Shown piece after piece: positions 26,085 to 34,015 of a stretch of 64,000 bases of DNA. A model generated the notes under the pieces. The model was not told the DNA's origin. It saw only the letters and a program-made list of their open reading frames with translations, and made no database searches. Origin of the DNA: Aquisphaera giovannonii (GTDB taxonomy: Bacteria > Planctomycetota > Planctomycetia > Isosphaerales > Isosphaeraceae); NCBI RefSeq assembly GCF_008087625.1, contig NZ_CP042997.1, positions 992,001-1,056,000 on the forward strand, read 5' to 3'. The number at the start of each line of letters is the position of its first letter. Within the stretch, counting starts at the first letter, position 1. A program made the translations under genes and the position numbers.

Positions 26085-28232
26085 ATGCGCAGACTTCACG
26101 GGCTCATCCTCGCGACCGCCTGCCTCGGGGTAGGCCCGGGCGCGGGCCCCCAGGCCCTCGCCGGGGGCGCGGCCGACGCGCCGGAGCGGGTCACCTTCAC
26201 GGAGCACGTCGCGCCGATCGTCTTCCGGAACTGCGCCTCGTGCCATCGCCCGGGCGAGGCCGCGCCGTTCCCGCTGCTGAGCTACCGCGACGTGAAGAAG
26301 CACGGCCACCTGATCCGGGAGGTCGTGGGCGAGAGGACGATGCCGCCCTGGCCCCCCGCGGAGGGCTGGGGCCACTTCCAGGACGAGCGGCGGCTGTCCC
26401 GGGAGCAGGTCGAGCTCATCGGCCGATGGGTCGAGTCCGGCATGGCGGAGGGCCCGGCGGACAGGCTGCCGGCCCTGCCGGCGTTCCCGGCCGGCGGCTG
26501 GACGCTCGGCACCCCGGACCTGGTCGTCACGCTGCCCGAGCCGTTCGACGTCCCGGCCGACGGCAAGGACATCTACCGGATGTTCGTCCTGCCGCTCAAT
26601 CAGGCCGAGGACCGATGGGTCACGGCCGTGGAGATCCGCCCGACGGCCCGTTCCGTCGTCCACCACGCCCTCTACTTCCTGGACAGCACCGGCGCGGCGA
26701 GGAAGCTCGACGAGGCCGAGCCCGGCCCCGGCTTCAGCCGTATGGCGTTCCCCCGCACGGGCTCGCTCGGCGGCTGGGCCGTCGGCGCGACGACCCGGCG
26801 CCTGCCGATGGGCCTGGCCTACCCGCTGCCGGCCGGCTCCGACCTGGTCGTCCAGATGCACCTGCATCCCTCCGGCAAGGCCGAGCGGGAGCAGACCTCG
26901 TTCGGGATCTACCTCGCCAAGGAACCGCCGAGGAAGCGGATCCTCGGGACGCAGGCGCCCATGCTCTTCGGCATCGGCACCGACCTGCGGAAGAAGGGGA
27001 TCGAGCCGGGCGACAGCCACTTCACGATCCACGGCACCTGGGAGGTCCCCTTCGACGTGGACGTCGTCAGCATCGGCGGCCACGCCCATTACCTCTGCAA
27101 GACCATGAAGGCGGTCGCCGAGCTCCCCGACGGCAAGGAGCTCAAGCTCTTCGCGATCGACGACTGGGACTTCAACTGGCAGGGGCGCTACAACTACGCC
27201 GAGCCGGTACGACTGCCGAAGGGGGCCGTCGTCCGGACCACGCTCGTCTACGACAACTCGGCCGACAACCCGAGGAACCCGTCGGATCCCCCGGTGAAGG
27301 TGCGCTGGGGCGAGGGCTCGCTGGACGAGATGGGCTCGATCGGCCTGGCGTTCGTGGCGGTGAACGAGGCGGACCTCGCCTCTTACAAGGGGCCGGCGAT
27401 CTTCGGCGGCGGCGACCAGGTCGGCCGCCTCGGCCGCCGGGCCGGGCCCGCGGCGGGGGCGGGTGCCGCGGCCCGGCGCGGGGGCCAGGGCCTCTTCGGC
27501 GGCCGCGACCCGGCCCAGGTGTTGATGCTCTTCGATGCCCTCGACGCCGACCGGGACGGCAAGCTGAAGGGCGATGAGATCCCCGCGCGGCTCCGGCTGC
27601 TCATGATCCGGATCGACGCCAACCGCGACGGCGTCCTCGAACGGGCCGAGCTCGAGAAGGCCCTCGCCGGCGCCCGCGACGCCGGGCCGGCGGGCAAGCC
27701 CGGGCCGGCCGCGGATTCCCGGGACGATCCCGCGATGACCGACCTGGCCGGGCATGCGTGGCACCCCCTCCGCCCGGCCGAGGGGTCGAAGGCCAACGTC
27801 CTGGTCTTCCTCGCGAAGGACTGCCCCGTCGGCAACACCTACACGAGCGAGATCACCCGGATCGCCCGCGACTACGAGGGCAAGCACGTCGCCGTCCTGG
27901 TCGTCCACGTCGATCCCGACGTGACCGCGGACGACGCGAGGGAGCACGCGAAGGAATACGGCCTGACGGTCCCGATCCTCCGCGACCCCGACCACGTCCT
28001 GGTGAAGCGGGCCGGGGCGGAGACCGTCCCCGAGGCCGCGGTGATCACCCCGGACGGCCGGGTCGCCTACTGCGGGCGGATCGACGACCGCTTCGGCAAG
28101 CTCGGCCGCCAGCGCACCGAGCCCTCCCGCCACGACCTCCGCGACGCGATCGACGCCGTCCTGGCCGGTCGCCCGGTCGCCCAGGCCCGCGTCCCGGCCA
28201 TCGGCTGCCCGATCGCGGATATGGAGCGATAG
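26085..28232 (+). CDS. Fusion protein: cytochrome c-like, copper type II monooxygenase-like, EF-hand and redoxin domains
   Basis: A 715-residue exported protein (signal peptide RLHGLILATACLGVG). The order of domains is: a CASCHRPGEAAPF haem motif at about residue 47; a two-part copper type II ascorbate-dependent monooxygenase-like region with the copper-ligand strings VHHALYF (about 190), QMHLHPSG (about 257) and GGHAHYL (about 330); a low-complexity linker; two EF-hand loops (DADRDGKLKGDE and DANRDGVLERAE, about 482-520); and a C-terminal AhpC/TSA-type redoxin with FLAKDCPVGNTY. The start is the ATG opening the signal peptide, not the upstream in-frame Met. It is probably a periplasmic copper/haem redox protein of unknown substrate. 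Confidence 0.82.
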   Translation: MRRLHGLILATACLGVGPGAGPQALAGGAADAPERVTFTEHVAPIVFRNCASCHRPGEAAPFPLLSYRDVKKHGHLIREVVGERTMPPWPPAEGWGHFQDERRLSREQVELIGRWVESGMAEGPADRLPALPAFPAGGWTLGTPDLVVTLPEPFDVPADGKDIYRMFVLPLNQAEDRWVTAVEIRPTARSVVHHALYFLDSTGAARKLDEAEPGPGFSRMAFPRTGSLGGWAVGATTRRLPMGLAYPLPAGSDLVVQMHLHPSGKAEREQTSFGIYLAKEPPRKRILGTQAPMLFGIGTDLRKKGIEPGDSHFTIHGTWEVPFDVDVVSIGGHAHYLCKTMKAVAELPDGKELKLFAIDDWDFNWQGRYNYAEPVRLPKGAVVRTTLVYDNSADNPRNPSDPPVKVRWGEGSLDEMGSIGLAFVAVNEADLASYKGPAIFGGGDQVGRLGRRAGPAAGAGAAARRGGQGLFGGRDPAQVLMLFDALDADRDGKLKGDEIPARLRLLMIRIDANRDGVLERAELEKALAGARDAGPAGKPGPAADSRDDPAMTDLAGHAWHPLRPAEGSKANVLVFLAKDCPVGNTYTSEITRIARDYEGKHVAVLVVHVDPDVTADDAREHAKEYGLTVPILRDPDHVLVKRAGAETVPEAAVITPDGRVAYCGRIDDRFGKLGRQRTEPSRHDLRDAIDAVLAGRPVAQARVPAIGCPIADMER

Positions 28233-28730
28233 AGCGCGAAGAGTACGAGCCATCCGAATCGTGTGAAAGCTCACCGGAAGCCCGACGGAGGCCGAACCGG
28301 AGACATTCCACGGGAGCCGGCTCCGCCCGGCGAGCTCCGAGCTAGGGCTTGGAGTCCGAAGCCATGGACCATCCGCCGACCCCGTGGGAGCCGGCTCCGC
28401 CCGGCGACCGCGCCAGCCGAGGCGAGCGAACAACTCGGCGGCGAAGGACCATCGGCCCTTATCGATGACGTGGCAGCGATCGATCGCGGAGGCTCACCCG
28501 GTCGCCGGGCGGAGCCGGCTCCCACGAGGCTCGCCCCTGGCCGACCGCGTCATTTCTCCCCTGGTCTCCCAACTTGGTGCGAACGAGGATCTGCGCAGGC
28601 TCGCCGAACCGCGATCGTGCGGGCTCGGCCTCTGCGACCCGGAACGCCGGCGCCGGCAATCGGCCCAATCGAGAGAGTTGTCCTTCGGTGCCTGGGTCGC
28701 GCCCGAACGGGGTGAGGCGTCGCAATCCCG
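28233..28730. other. Intergenic region with palindromic repeats
   Basis: About 500 bases between convergent genes. It holds three related arms of repeat C (28312-28337, 28383-28408, 28489-28527). Nothing else is recognised. Confidence 0.6.
28383..28526. repeat. Dispersed repeat C: perfect 26-bp inverted repeat
   Basis: 28383-28408 and 28501-28526 are exact reverse complements (26 bp, beginning CGTGGGAGCCGGCTCC), 92 bases apart. A partial third arm lies at 28312-28337, and another copy of the right arm with its flank lies at 24153-24191. The layout is that of a REP-like palindromic doublet. Confidence 0.8.
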
Positions 28731-29687
28731 TCACCCCGTCGCCGGCATCAGGCTCGTCAGGCGCTCGGGCTCTTCGCCCAGCCAGTCGGGATTGACGGCG
28801 GTGGCGTCGAAGATGGAAGACGTCTTGAACAGCTCGAACTCCCCGCGGGAGCCGGCCTGGGCGGTCTTCGCCATCAGGGCCTCGAGCTGCTCCCCGGTCA
28901 GCGGCCGGAAGGTGCGGGCGGCCTCGAAGGCCTGGTCGAGGATCTCCATGCTGTCGATGCCGGTGATGACCACCGAGGTCGGCAGGTTCAGGGCGTAGTG
29001 GAGGCACTCGATCGCGGTCACGGCGCCGGAGCGGAGGATGATCCCGTTGCCCATGGTCTTCATCGCGAGGACGCCGATCCCCTCCTCGACGAGCCTGGGC
29101 AGGACGTCCCGGCCGAAGCTCCGGTAGTGGGCGTCCATCACGTTCAGCGGCATCTGCACGGCGTCGAAGTGGAAGCCCTGCTGCTTCGCCACGTCGAGCA
29201 TGTGCAGGTGGATCTGCGGGTCCTTGTGCCCGGTGAACCCGATGTAGCGGACCTTGCCCGCCTGCTTCGCCTTCTCGAACGCCACCTGCGCACCCTCCGG
29301 GTCGAAGATCCGGTGCGGGTCGTCGAAGCGGAGGATCTCGTGGTGCTGGAGCAGGTCGATGCGGTCGGTCTTCAGCCGCTTGAGGGACTCGTCGATCTGG
29401 CGGGCGGCCTCCTTCTCCGAGCGGCCGTCGATCTTCGTCATCAGGAAGACCTTGTCGCGGTAGCCCTCCTTGAGGGCCTTGCCCATCCGCTCCTCGCTCT
29501 CGCCGTCGTTGTAGTCCCAGGAGTTGTCCAGGAAATTGATGCCCCGATCCACCGCGGCATGGACGATCTGGATCGCCGTCTTCTTGTCCACGGACTTGAT
29601 CGCCAGGTGCCACCCGCCCAGCCCGATCGCGGAGACCCGCTCGCCCGTCTTGCCGAGCGTCCTGTAGGGCATTTCCGATCCGCTCAT
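28731..29687 (-). CDS. Aldo/keto reductase
   Basis: A 318-residue (beta/alpha)8 reductase beginning MPYRTLGKTGERVSAIGLGG after a few residues. The catalytic tetrad is visible: Asp and Tyr in FLDNSWDYN, Lys in LMTKID, His in LLQHHEI. The NADPH-binding end VVITGIDSMEILDQA is present, and the cofactor preference is as usual in the family. The enzyme reduces carbonyl compounds in the cytoplasm. It is one of four oxidoreductases in the window likely to handle aldehydes or sugars. No regulator is adjacent. Confidence 0.92.
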   Translation of the reverse strand: MSGSEMPYRTLGKTGERVSAIGLGGWHLAIKSVDKKTAIQIVHAAVDRGINFLDNSWDYNDGESEERMGKALKEGYRDKVFLMTKIDGRSEKEAARQIDESLKRLKTDRIDLLQHHEILRFDDPHRIFDPEGAQVAFEKAKQAGKVRYIGFTGHKDPQIHLHMLDVAKQQGFHFDAVQMPLNVMDAHYRSFGRDVLPRLVEEGIGVLAMKTMGNGIILRSGAVTAIECLHYALNLPTSVVITGIDSMEILDQAFEAARTFRPLTGEQLEALMAKTAQAGSRGEFELFKTSSIFDATAVNPDWLGEEPERLTSLMPATG

Positions 29688-30352
29688 CTCCCCCGCCTCC
29701 CGATCGATGCTCGTCCGTACCGGTCACCTCGACGCGATCCGCGAACAATGAGCAACTGCCATGCCCCGAGAGTGCAAGCTCGGAACACGAGCCGAACTCA
29801 CGCGGATGAGTGGATTACGGGACGCGAAGCCGAAACGTAGATATGAGATGGTATTGGTCAGGTGTTTGGAAGTCCTGCACGTCTCGATGAACGCTTGCGG
29901 GCAATCGAAGCCGGTTGTCGAAGAGGATGACTACCACGGATGGCACGGATCGCACGGATGACGGAAGGAGGATCAGCGACCCGCATTTTATCCGTGCTAT
30001 CCGTGCCATCCGTGGTAGCCTCCTCCGATGAATTCGCATTCAAGTCGCCCGGGATGTGGTCAATGAATCTAATAGTAAATACATTTTTGATTATGCCATC
30101 CGAGTGAATTTGTCAATCGAGCCAGGATTTTGGTCGACGAGCGGGCGGAATTCTCGGCTCGCTTCCCATCCGTGTTGTCCGTGCCATCCGTGGTGGCCTC
30201 CCCGATCTGGATGGGGCAAGCCGGAAAGGAGCACGGCCCGAGCTACGAGCTCGGGCCGCGTCCATGGGGTCGGGGTCGGTCGGGTCGGATCTGTGGTGGA
30301 ATCGTTCGGGAAGCCCCCCTACGAGGGCGCTGGCGTGCGTGGCAAGGTTGCT
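29688..30352. other. Intergenic region with ATCCGTG repeats
   Basis: No gene is supported in these 665 bases. The region contains short GGCACGGAT/ATCCGTGCC repeats in both orientations and an unusually AT-rich patch at 30060-30120. Confidence 0.6.
29936..30205. repeat. Short ATCCGTG-type repeats in inverted and direct copies
   Basis: The block 29936-29962 (ACGGATGGCACGGATCGCAC) is nearly the reverse complement of 29988-30018, and a further direct copy lies at 30167-30195. Each block is built from 9-10-bp units reading ATCCGTGCC or ATCCGTGGT. Confidence 0.65.
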
Positions 30353-30910
30353 CTACTTGTCCAGCACCTTCGGGAGGTCGGACAGGATGGCCCTGATGTC
30401 GTCCTCGGTGAGGTCGCCCTTGAAGCCTCGGGCGGCCTTGACCGCGTGGTGGGACCACATCACGACCGTGATGTCCGCCTCCCTGGACAGCTCGTAGTCG
30501 GGCACCCCGTCGGGGTCACGGGTGAGGGTGAGCGGGACGTGCTTGATGCCGGCGGACGTCGCCAGCTTCTCGAGGCCTTCCTCGGCCTTGTCGCCCTTGC
30601 GGGCGAGGAGGACGACGAAGCCCTTGAGGCTCTTGTTTTCGCCGATCTTGGAGTCGATCTGCTTGACCAAACTGGCCAAGGGTTCGGAGGTCTTGCGGGC
30701 GAAGACGCAGACCACCGGGGAATTGCCGTACCTTCAGCGATAGCAGAGGGTCGAGCCCTTCTGCGGGCCTGTGATGGCTTCGACATCGAACGGGCTGACG
30801 GGATCTCCGACCTGCTGGCCGGACTTGACCGGTTCTCCCGCGAGGCTGGTCCCCACCATGACGATGGAGACCACCACGGCGGAGAGACCCGGCGCGAATC
30901 GGAATCGCAT
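30353..30910 (-). CDS. Thioredoxin-like secreted protein with TGA in place of the second Cys of CxxC
   Basis: Start chosen at MRFRFAPGLSAVVV with GGAGGAG just before it, followed by a signal peptide ending TSLAG. The mature part runs VGDPVSPFDVEAITGPQKGS and TLCYR, then TGA at 30734-30736. The same frame then continues RYGNSPVVCVFARKTSEPL to the end of a thioredoxin-like domain (ADITVVMWSHHAVKAAR). The motif would read CYRC if the TGA were TGC. The total is 185 codons. Either this is selenocysteine (a CxxU redox site) or a one-base nonsense mutation. A hairpin at 30689-30713 follows the TGA, but its loop does not clearly match a bacterial SECIS. Function: probably a periplasmic thiol redox protein. 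Confidence 0.6.
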
Positions 30911-31182
30911 GAGCTCCTCCTTCGTGCAGGACCCGACCGGTCCCCGGCCCCATTCTGGGCGGACCGGCCCGGCGCGGCAAGGCCGCGGGGACGCTGGCCA
31001 GCGAAAGCCGAGCCACTGGAACGACGCGACATGCAGCTTCCGACGGCGAAGTTGGATAAGCTCATCAGGCCGGGCATCCAGGCACGGACGGCTGAATGCC
31101 GCCCAGCCCGTTCCTCGAGGCCGGAGTCCGAGCATTGTACGGCCGATCGCCCGGGGACGCATTGGAGCGATAGACGGGAGTC

Positions 31183-31806
31183 ATGAATCGGAAACATCAA
31201 CTCTCGCATCATGACGACTCGCCGGACTTGTTCAGGAGGTTGGAGGAGTGCCGATCTCGCCTGGCTACCGACTTCGTCGGCATCTGCTTCCGGACGGCTG
31301 CCTACAAGCGGGCCAATCAGCGGGACCTGATCAGCGGTCGGGGGAGTGCCATACACGGCGGACGATGGAACCCGCCCGGCCTGCCGACGGTCTACCTTTC
31401 AGCCGACCTGATCACGGCGACCGAAGAATACCTCCAGACGAATCGCAGGGCAGGCCTCCCTGATGAGGCCGCCCTGCCGAAGGTCGATGTCGGCGTCACC
31501 TGCGCCATGGATCGCGTGCTCGACCTGACGAGGGCGGATGTCAGGCGGTGCGTCGGCATCTCGGAGGAGCAAATCCTGGGCGTCCGGGTGCTCGAGCCGA
31601 CCGGCGTCGAGGTCATCACCCAGGCGATCGGTCGGCTCGCTGTAGAGGTCTGCTTCCAGGGCTTGCTGGTTCCGTCGGCCGCCCGTCCCGGGGCCCGGAA
31701 CGTCGTCGTATTCCCCGGGAAGCTCTCGAAGAGGCTCGCGATCGTGAACCGCGAGAGGCTGCCCCAACGTCCGCCTCGGCTCAAGGCAGACCGGAAAACT
31801 TTCTAG
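31183..31806 (+). CDS. RES-domain toxin (NAD+-degrading type)
   Basis: A 207-residue protein with the RES-family pattern: FRTAAYKRAN (Arg and Tyr of the active pocket), the fingerprint GGRWNPPGLPTVYLSAD, a following Glu in ATEEYL, and a C-terminal RLAIVNRERL strand. RES toxins such as MbcT and Res consume NAD+ and arrest growth. The Xre/DUF2384 antitoxin follows at 31893. The toxin is therefore upstream of its antitoxin, the reverse of the usual xre-res order. GGGAG precedes the ATG. It is divergent from the thioredoxin-like gene. Confidence 0.85.
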   Translation: MNRKHQLSHHDDSPDLFRRLEECRSRLATDFVGICFRTAAYKRANQRDLISGRGSAIHGGRWNPPGLPTVYLSADLITATEEYLQTNRRAGLPDEAALPKVDVGVTCAMDRVLDLTRADVRRCVGISEEQILGVRVLEPTGVEVITQAIGRLAVEVCFQGLLVPSAARPGARNVVVFPGKLSKRLAIVNRERLPQRPPRLKADRKTF

Positions 31807-31816
31807 AAACATCGCG

Positions 31817-31844
31817 TTGTCGGCCGACGGTGTTCTCGTATACT
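31817..31844 (+). promoter_or_regulatory. Sigma-70-like promoter for the antitoxin
   Basis: TTGTCG (31817-31822) and TATACT (31839-31844), 16-base spacer, located between the toxin stop and the antitoxin start. A private promoter would let the antitoxin be made in excess of the upstream toxin. Confidence 0.5.
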
Positions 31845-31892
31845 TTGGGGAGTGACGAGGTTGCGGAGTTGTTGGCCCTGGGAGGATTTCGG

Positions 31893-32426
31893 ATGGCGGC
31901 CCATGCCAAGCGGGCTCCGGTGGGCAGGCAAGGGAAGGCCGGCCGCTCCCGGCCGTCCGGGCCCAAGAAGTCTCCCTCGGTTACCAAGGCTGTGAAGACG
32001 CCCGTCGCCGCGAGCCTCGGGACGGCCCCGCCGAAGCAGAAACGGCCTGCGTCTTCCGCGGCGGCGAAGTCCGCCTCCGGGGGGCCGGTGCTCCCGCCGG
32101 ACATGGCGCGTCGCATCGCGAAGGCGCGAAAGCGGCTGGGCCTCACCCAGCGGCTCTTCGCCCGGATGATCGGCGCGACGGATCGGGCGGTTGCTTCCTG
32201 GGAGAGAGGCGCGGCGGTCAGCCCAATGGCCTCGAAGCAGATTGCCGAGCTGGAGCGACTGGCCGGGGAGCTGGAAGGATCCATGAAGCCGGAGTTCATA
32301 CCGACCTGGCTGAACGCGCCGCTCCAGGTCCTGGGCGGGTCGAGCCCGATCGAGGCCTGGGGCCGGGGCGAGGCCGATCGGGTCTGGCGGCTCGCCTTCT
32401 TCATGGGCTCGGGGCTTCCCACCTAG
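31893..32426 (+). CDS. Xre/MbcA/ParS-type antitoxin with DUF2384 toxin-binding domain
   Basis: A 177-residue protein with GGGAGG eight to twelve bases before the ATG. The first 65 residues are a basic Lys/Pro/Ala tail. A helix-turn-helix follows (ARKRLGLTQRLFARMIG, then DRAVASWERG). The C-terminus has the DUF2384 signature WLNAPLQVLGGSSPIEAW and GEADRVWRLA, which blocks RES toxins. It is the cognate antitoxin of the gene before it and probably the pair's autorepressor. The long basic tail is unusual and could add DNA affinity. Confidence 0.87.
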   Translation: MAAHAKRAPVGRQGKAGRSRPSGPKKSPSVTKAVKTPVAASLGTAPPKQKRPASSAAAKSASGGPVLPPDMARRIAKARKRLGLTQRLFARMIGATDRAVASWERGAAVSPMASKQIAELERLAGELEGSMKPEFIPTWLNAPLQVLGGSSPIEAWGRGEADRVWRLAFFMGSGLPT

Positions 32427-32536
32427 GGTCCTATGCAAATAAATGCATTGCGCCGGGGTACGGGGGTGGTGCGGCGGCCCGCGAGACCCGAGGCGATGGC
32501 AACCGCGGCTTCGATTCTCCTACGCGGGCTTGCTGC

Positions 32537-33766
32537 TCACACCCCGGCCCAGCGGGCGATGCACGCGGCGAAGTTCGCGGCGTAGGGCTCGAAGTAGTTG
32601 CCCTCGTGGTTGTACAGCAGGACGGCGGGCTCTTCCGCGCCGCCGGCGAGATCGAACACGAAGGCGTCGCCGTGGGCGGTGGAGGCGAACAGGAGGCCGT
32701 CGACCCGGGGGCTGTCCGCGTCCTCCTCGTCGAAGTCCGCGATCGCGCCGAGGCGGAACGACTGCATGTCGAGCTTGGCGGGCGGGAGGACGCGGGCCTC
32801 GAAGCCTTCCTCGCCGTCGACGTCCTGGAACGTCGTCGGGCCCACCTCGGCGAGGAATCGCTTGTAGGACGGCGGAAGGGGCCGGCCCAGGGCCTCCTCC
32901 GCCTTCGCGAAGTCCGGGGGCGCCTTCTTCCCCTTCCTCTTCCCCGAGGCGGCCTCCAGGTACGCCTCGAACGGCGAGGGCGCGGCAGGCCGCGCGGGCG
33001 GAGCCGGGGCCGGGGCCACCGCCTCCAGCAAACCCAGGCCCGCGAGCCGGGCGAGCTGCTCGTCCACCCAGCGGCGGTCGTCGTCCGACGGGGCGGCGTT
33101 CTGCCGGACGACGCGGACGAGGCCCTTCACGCCGGCCCGCTTGAACAGGTCTTCAAGCCGCACCGAGAAGTAGAGGTTGCGGTTGAGCGACACGCGCGTC
33201 CATCGCCCGGGCGGGGGCTTCGGGGGCGACTTGAGCTTGAGGACGTTCATCCAGTACCAGTTGGCCTCCTCGCCCACCGTCTCGTACGAGCCCCAGCCCT
33301 TCGACTTGAAGACGTCCAGGTCCGTCTCGCCCGGCCCGTGCCAGCGGTGGTGCACGCCCCGGTGGGCGACCTTCGGCTCGCCGCAGGCGGGGCAGCGGGG
33401 CACCTGCGGGATGACCTCGGAGACCGCGACCGTCCCGACCGGGACGGCCAGCCACCACGGGCTCGGCACGTCGCCCTTCGGCTCGAGCGTCGGGTGGAAC
33501 GTGCAGGCCCCCGGGGCGACCGCCTCCAGGATGGCCCGGGGCCGTTCCCGGACCAGGAAGTTGCCCAGCACGGCCCCGCTCGCCTCCACCGGCCGCCCCG
33601 TCTTCCGCGTCAGGCGGTAGGGCTGTGGCACCGCGTCGATGTCCGGGAAGCTGCACGTCGGGCATCGCTCCGGCCAGACATTGGCGGGCGTCTCGAAGGG
33701 GCCGGTCGTGTCCATCCCCCCCTCGCCAACCCCGGTCATCTCGACGTGCTGGATCGCTGCGGCCAT
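32537..33766 (-). CDS. SMI1/KNR4 (SUKH) domain protein with N-terminal cysteine-rich region
   Basis: A 409-residue protein. The C-terminal 120 residues are a SUKH domain: AKAEEALGRPLPPSYKRFLA, then VDGLLFASTAHGDAFVFDL and VLLYNHEGNYFEPYA. The N-terminal half carries a CPTC pair at about residue 35 and a CPACGEPK pair, suggesting a zinc-binding region fed by paired cysteines, with HHRWHG between. SUKH proteins are known as immunity proteins against contact-dependent toxins and as general scaffold modules. No toxin gene is adjacent apart from the RES pair, so the role is open. Alternative starts lie 9 and 17 codons in. Confidence 0.75.
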   Translation of the reverse strand: MAAAIQHVEMTGVGEGGMDTTGPFETPANVWPERCPTCSFPDIDAVPQPYRLTRKTGRPVEASGAVLGNFLVRERPRAILEAVAPGACTFHPTLEPKGDVPSPWWLAVPVGTVAVSEVIPQVPRCPACGEPKVAHRGVHHRWHGPGETDLDVFKSKGWGSYETVGEEANWYWMNVLKLKSPPKPPPGRWTRVSLNRNLYFSVRLEDLFKRAGVKGLVRVVRQNAAPSDDDRRWVDEQLARLAGLGLLEAVAPAPAPPARPAAPSPFEAYLEAASGKRKGKKAPPDFAKAEEALGRPLPPSYKRFLAEVGPTTFQDVDGEEGFEARVLPPAKLDMQSFRLGAIADFDEEDADSPRVDGLLFASTAHGDAFVFDLAGGAEEPAVLLYNHEGNYFEPYAANFAACIARWAGV

Positions 33767-34015
33767 GCGCTGGTCCCCCGACGGCTCCTGGCGGAAAGTC
33801 CCGATGGACTCCGCGCCCGGCTCCGTGGCCCTCGTCGCGGATCCGGGGAGAGTCTACACCGAGGGATCACGGCAGTCCCCCAATTCGCCCGGCAATCCGC
33901 CGGGCCCGGCCCCATGGCCGCCCCGCGGCGACGCCGTGGCGATCGGGCGTTCGCCGTGCGATCCTGGAGCCTCGTGCGGACCCGCCCCCTCCCCCGACAT
34001 GAGGATTCCCCGAGG

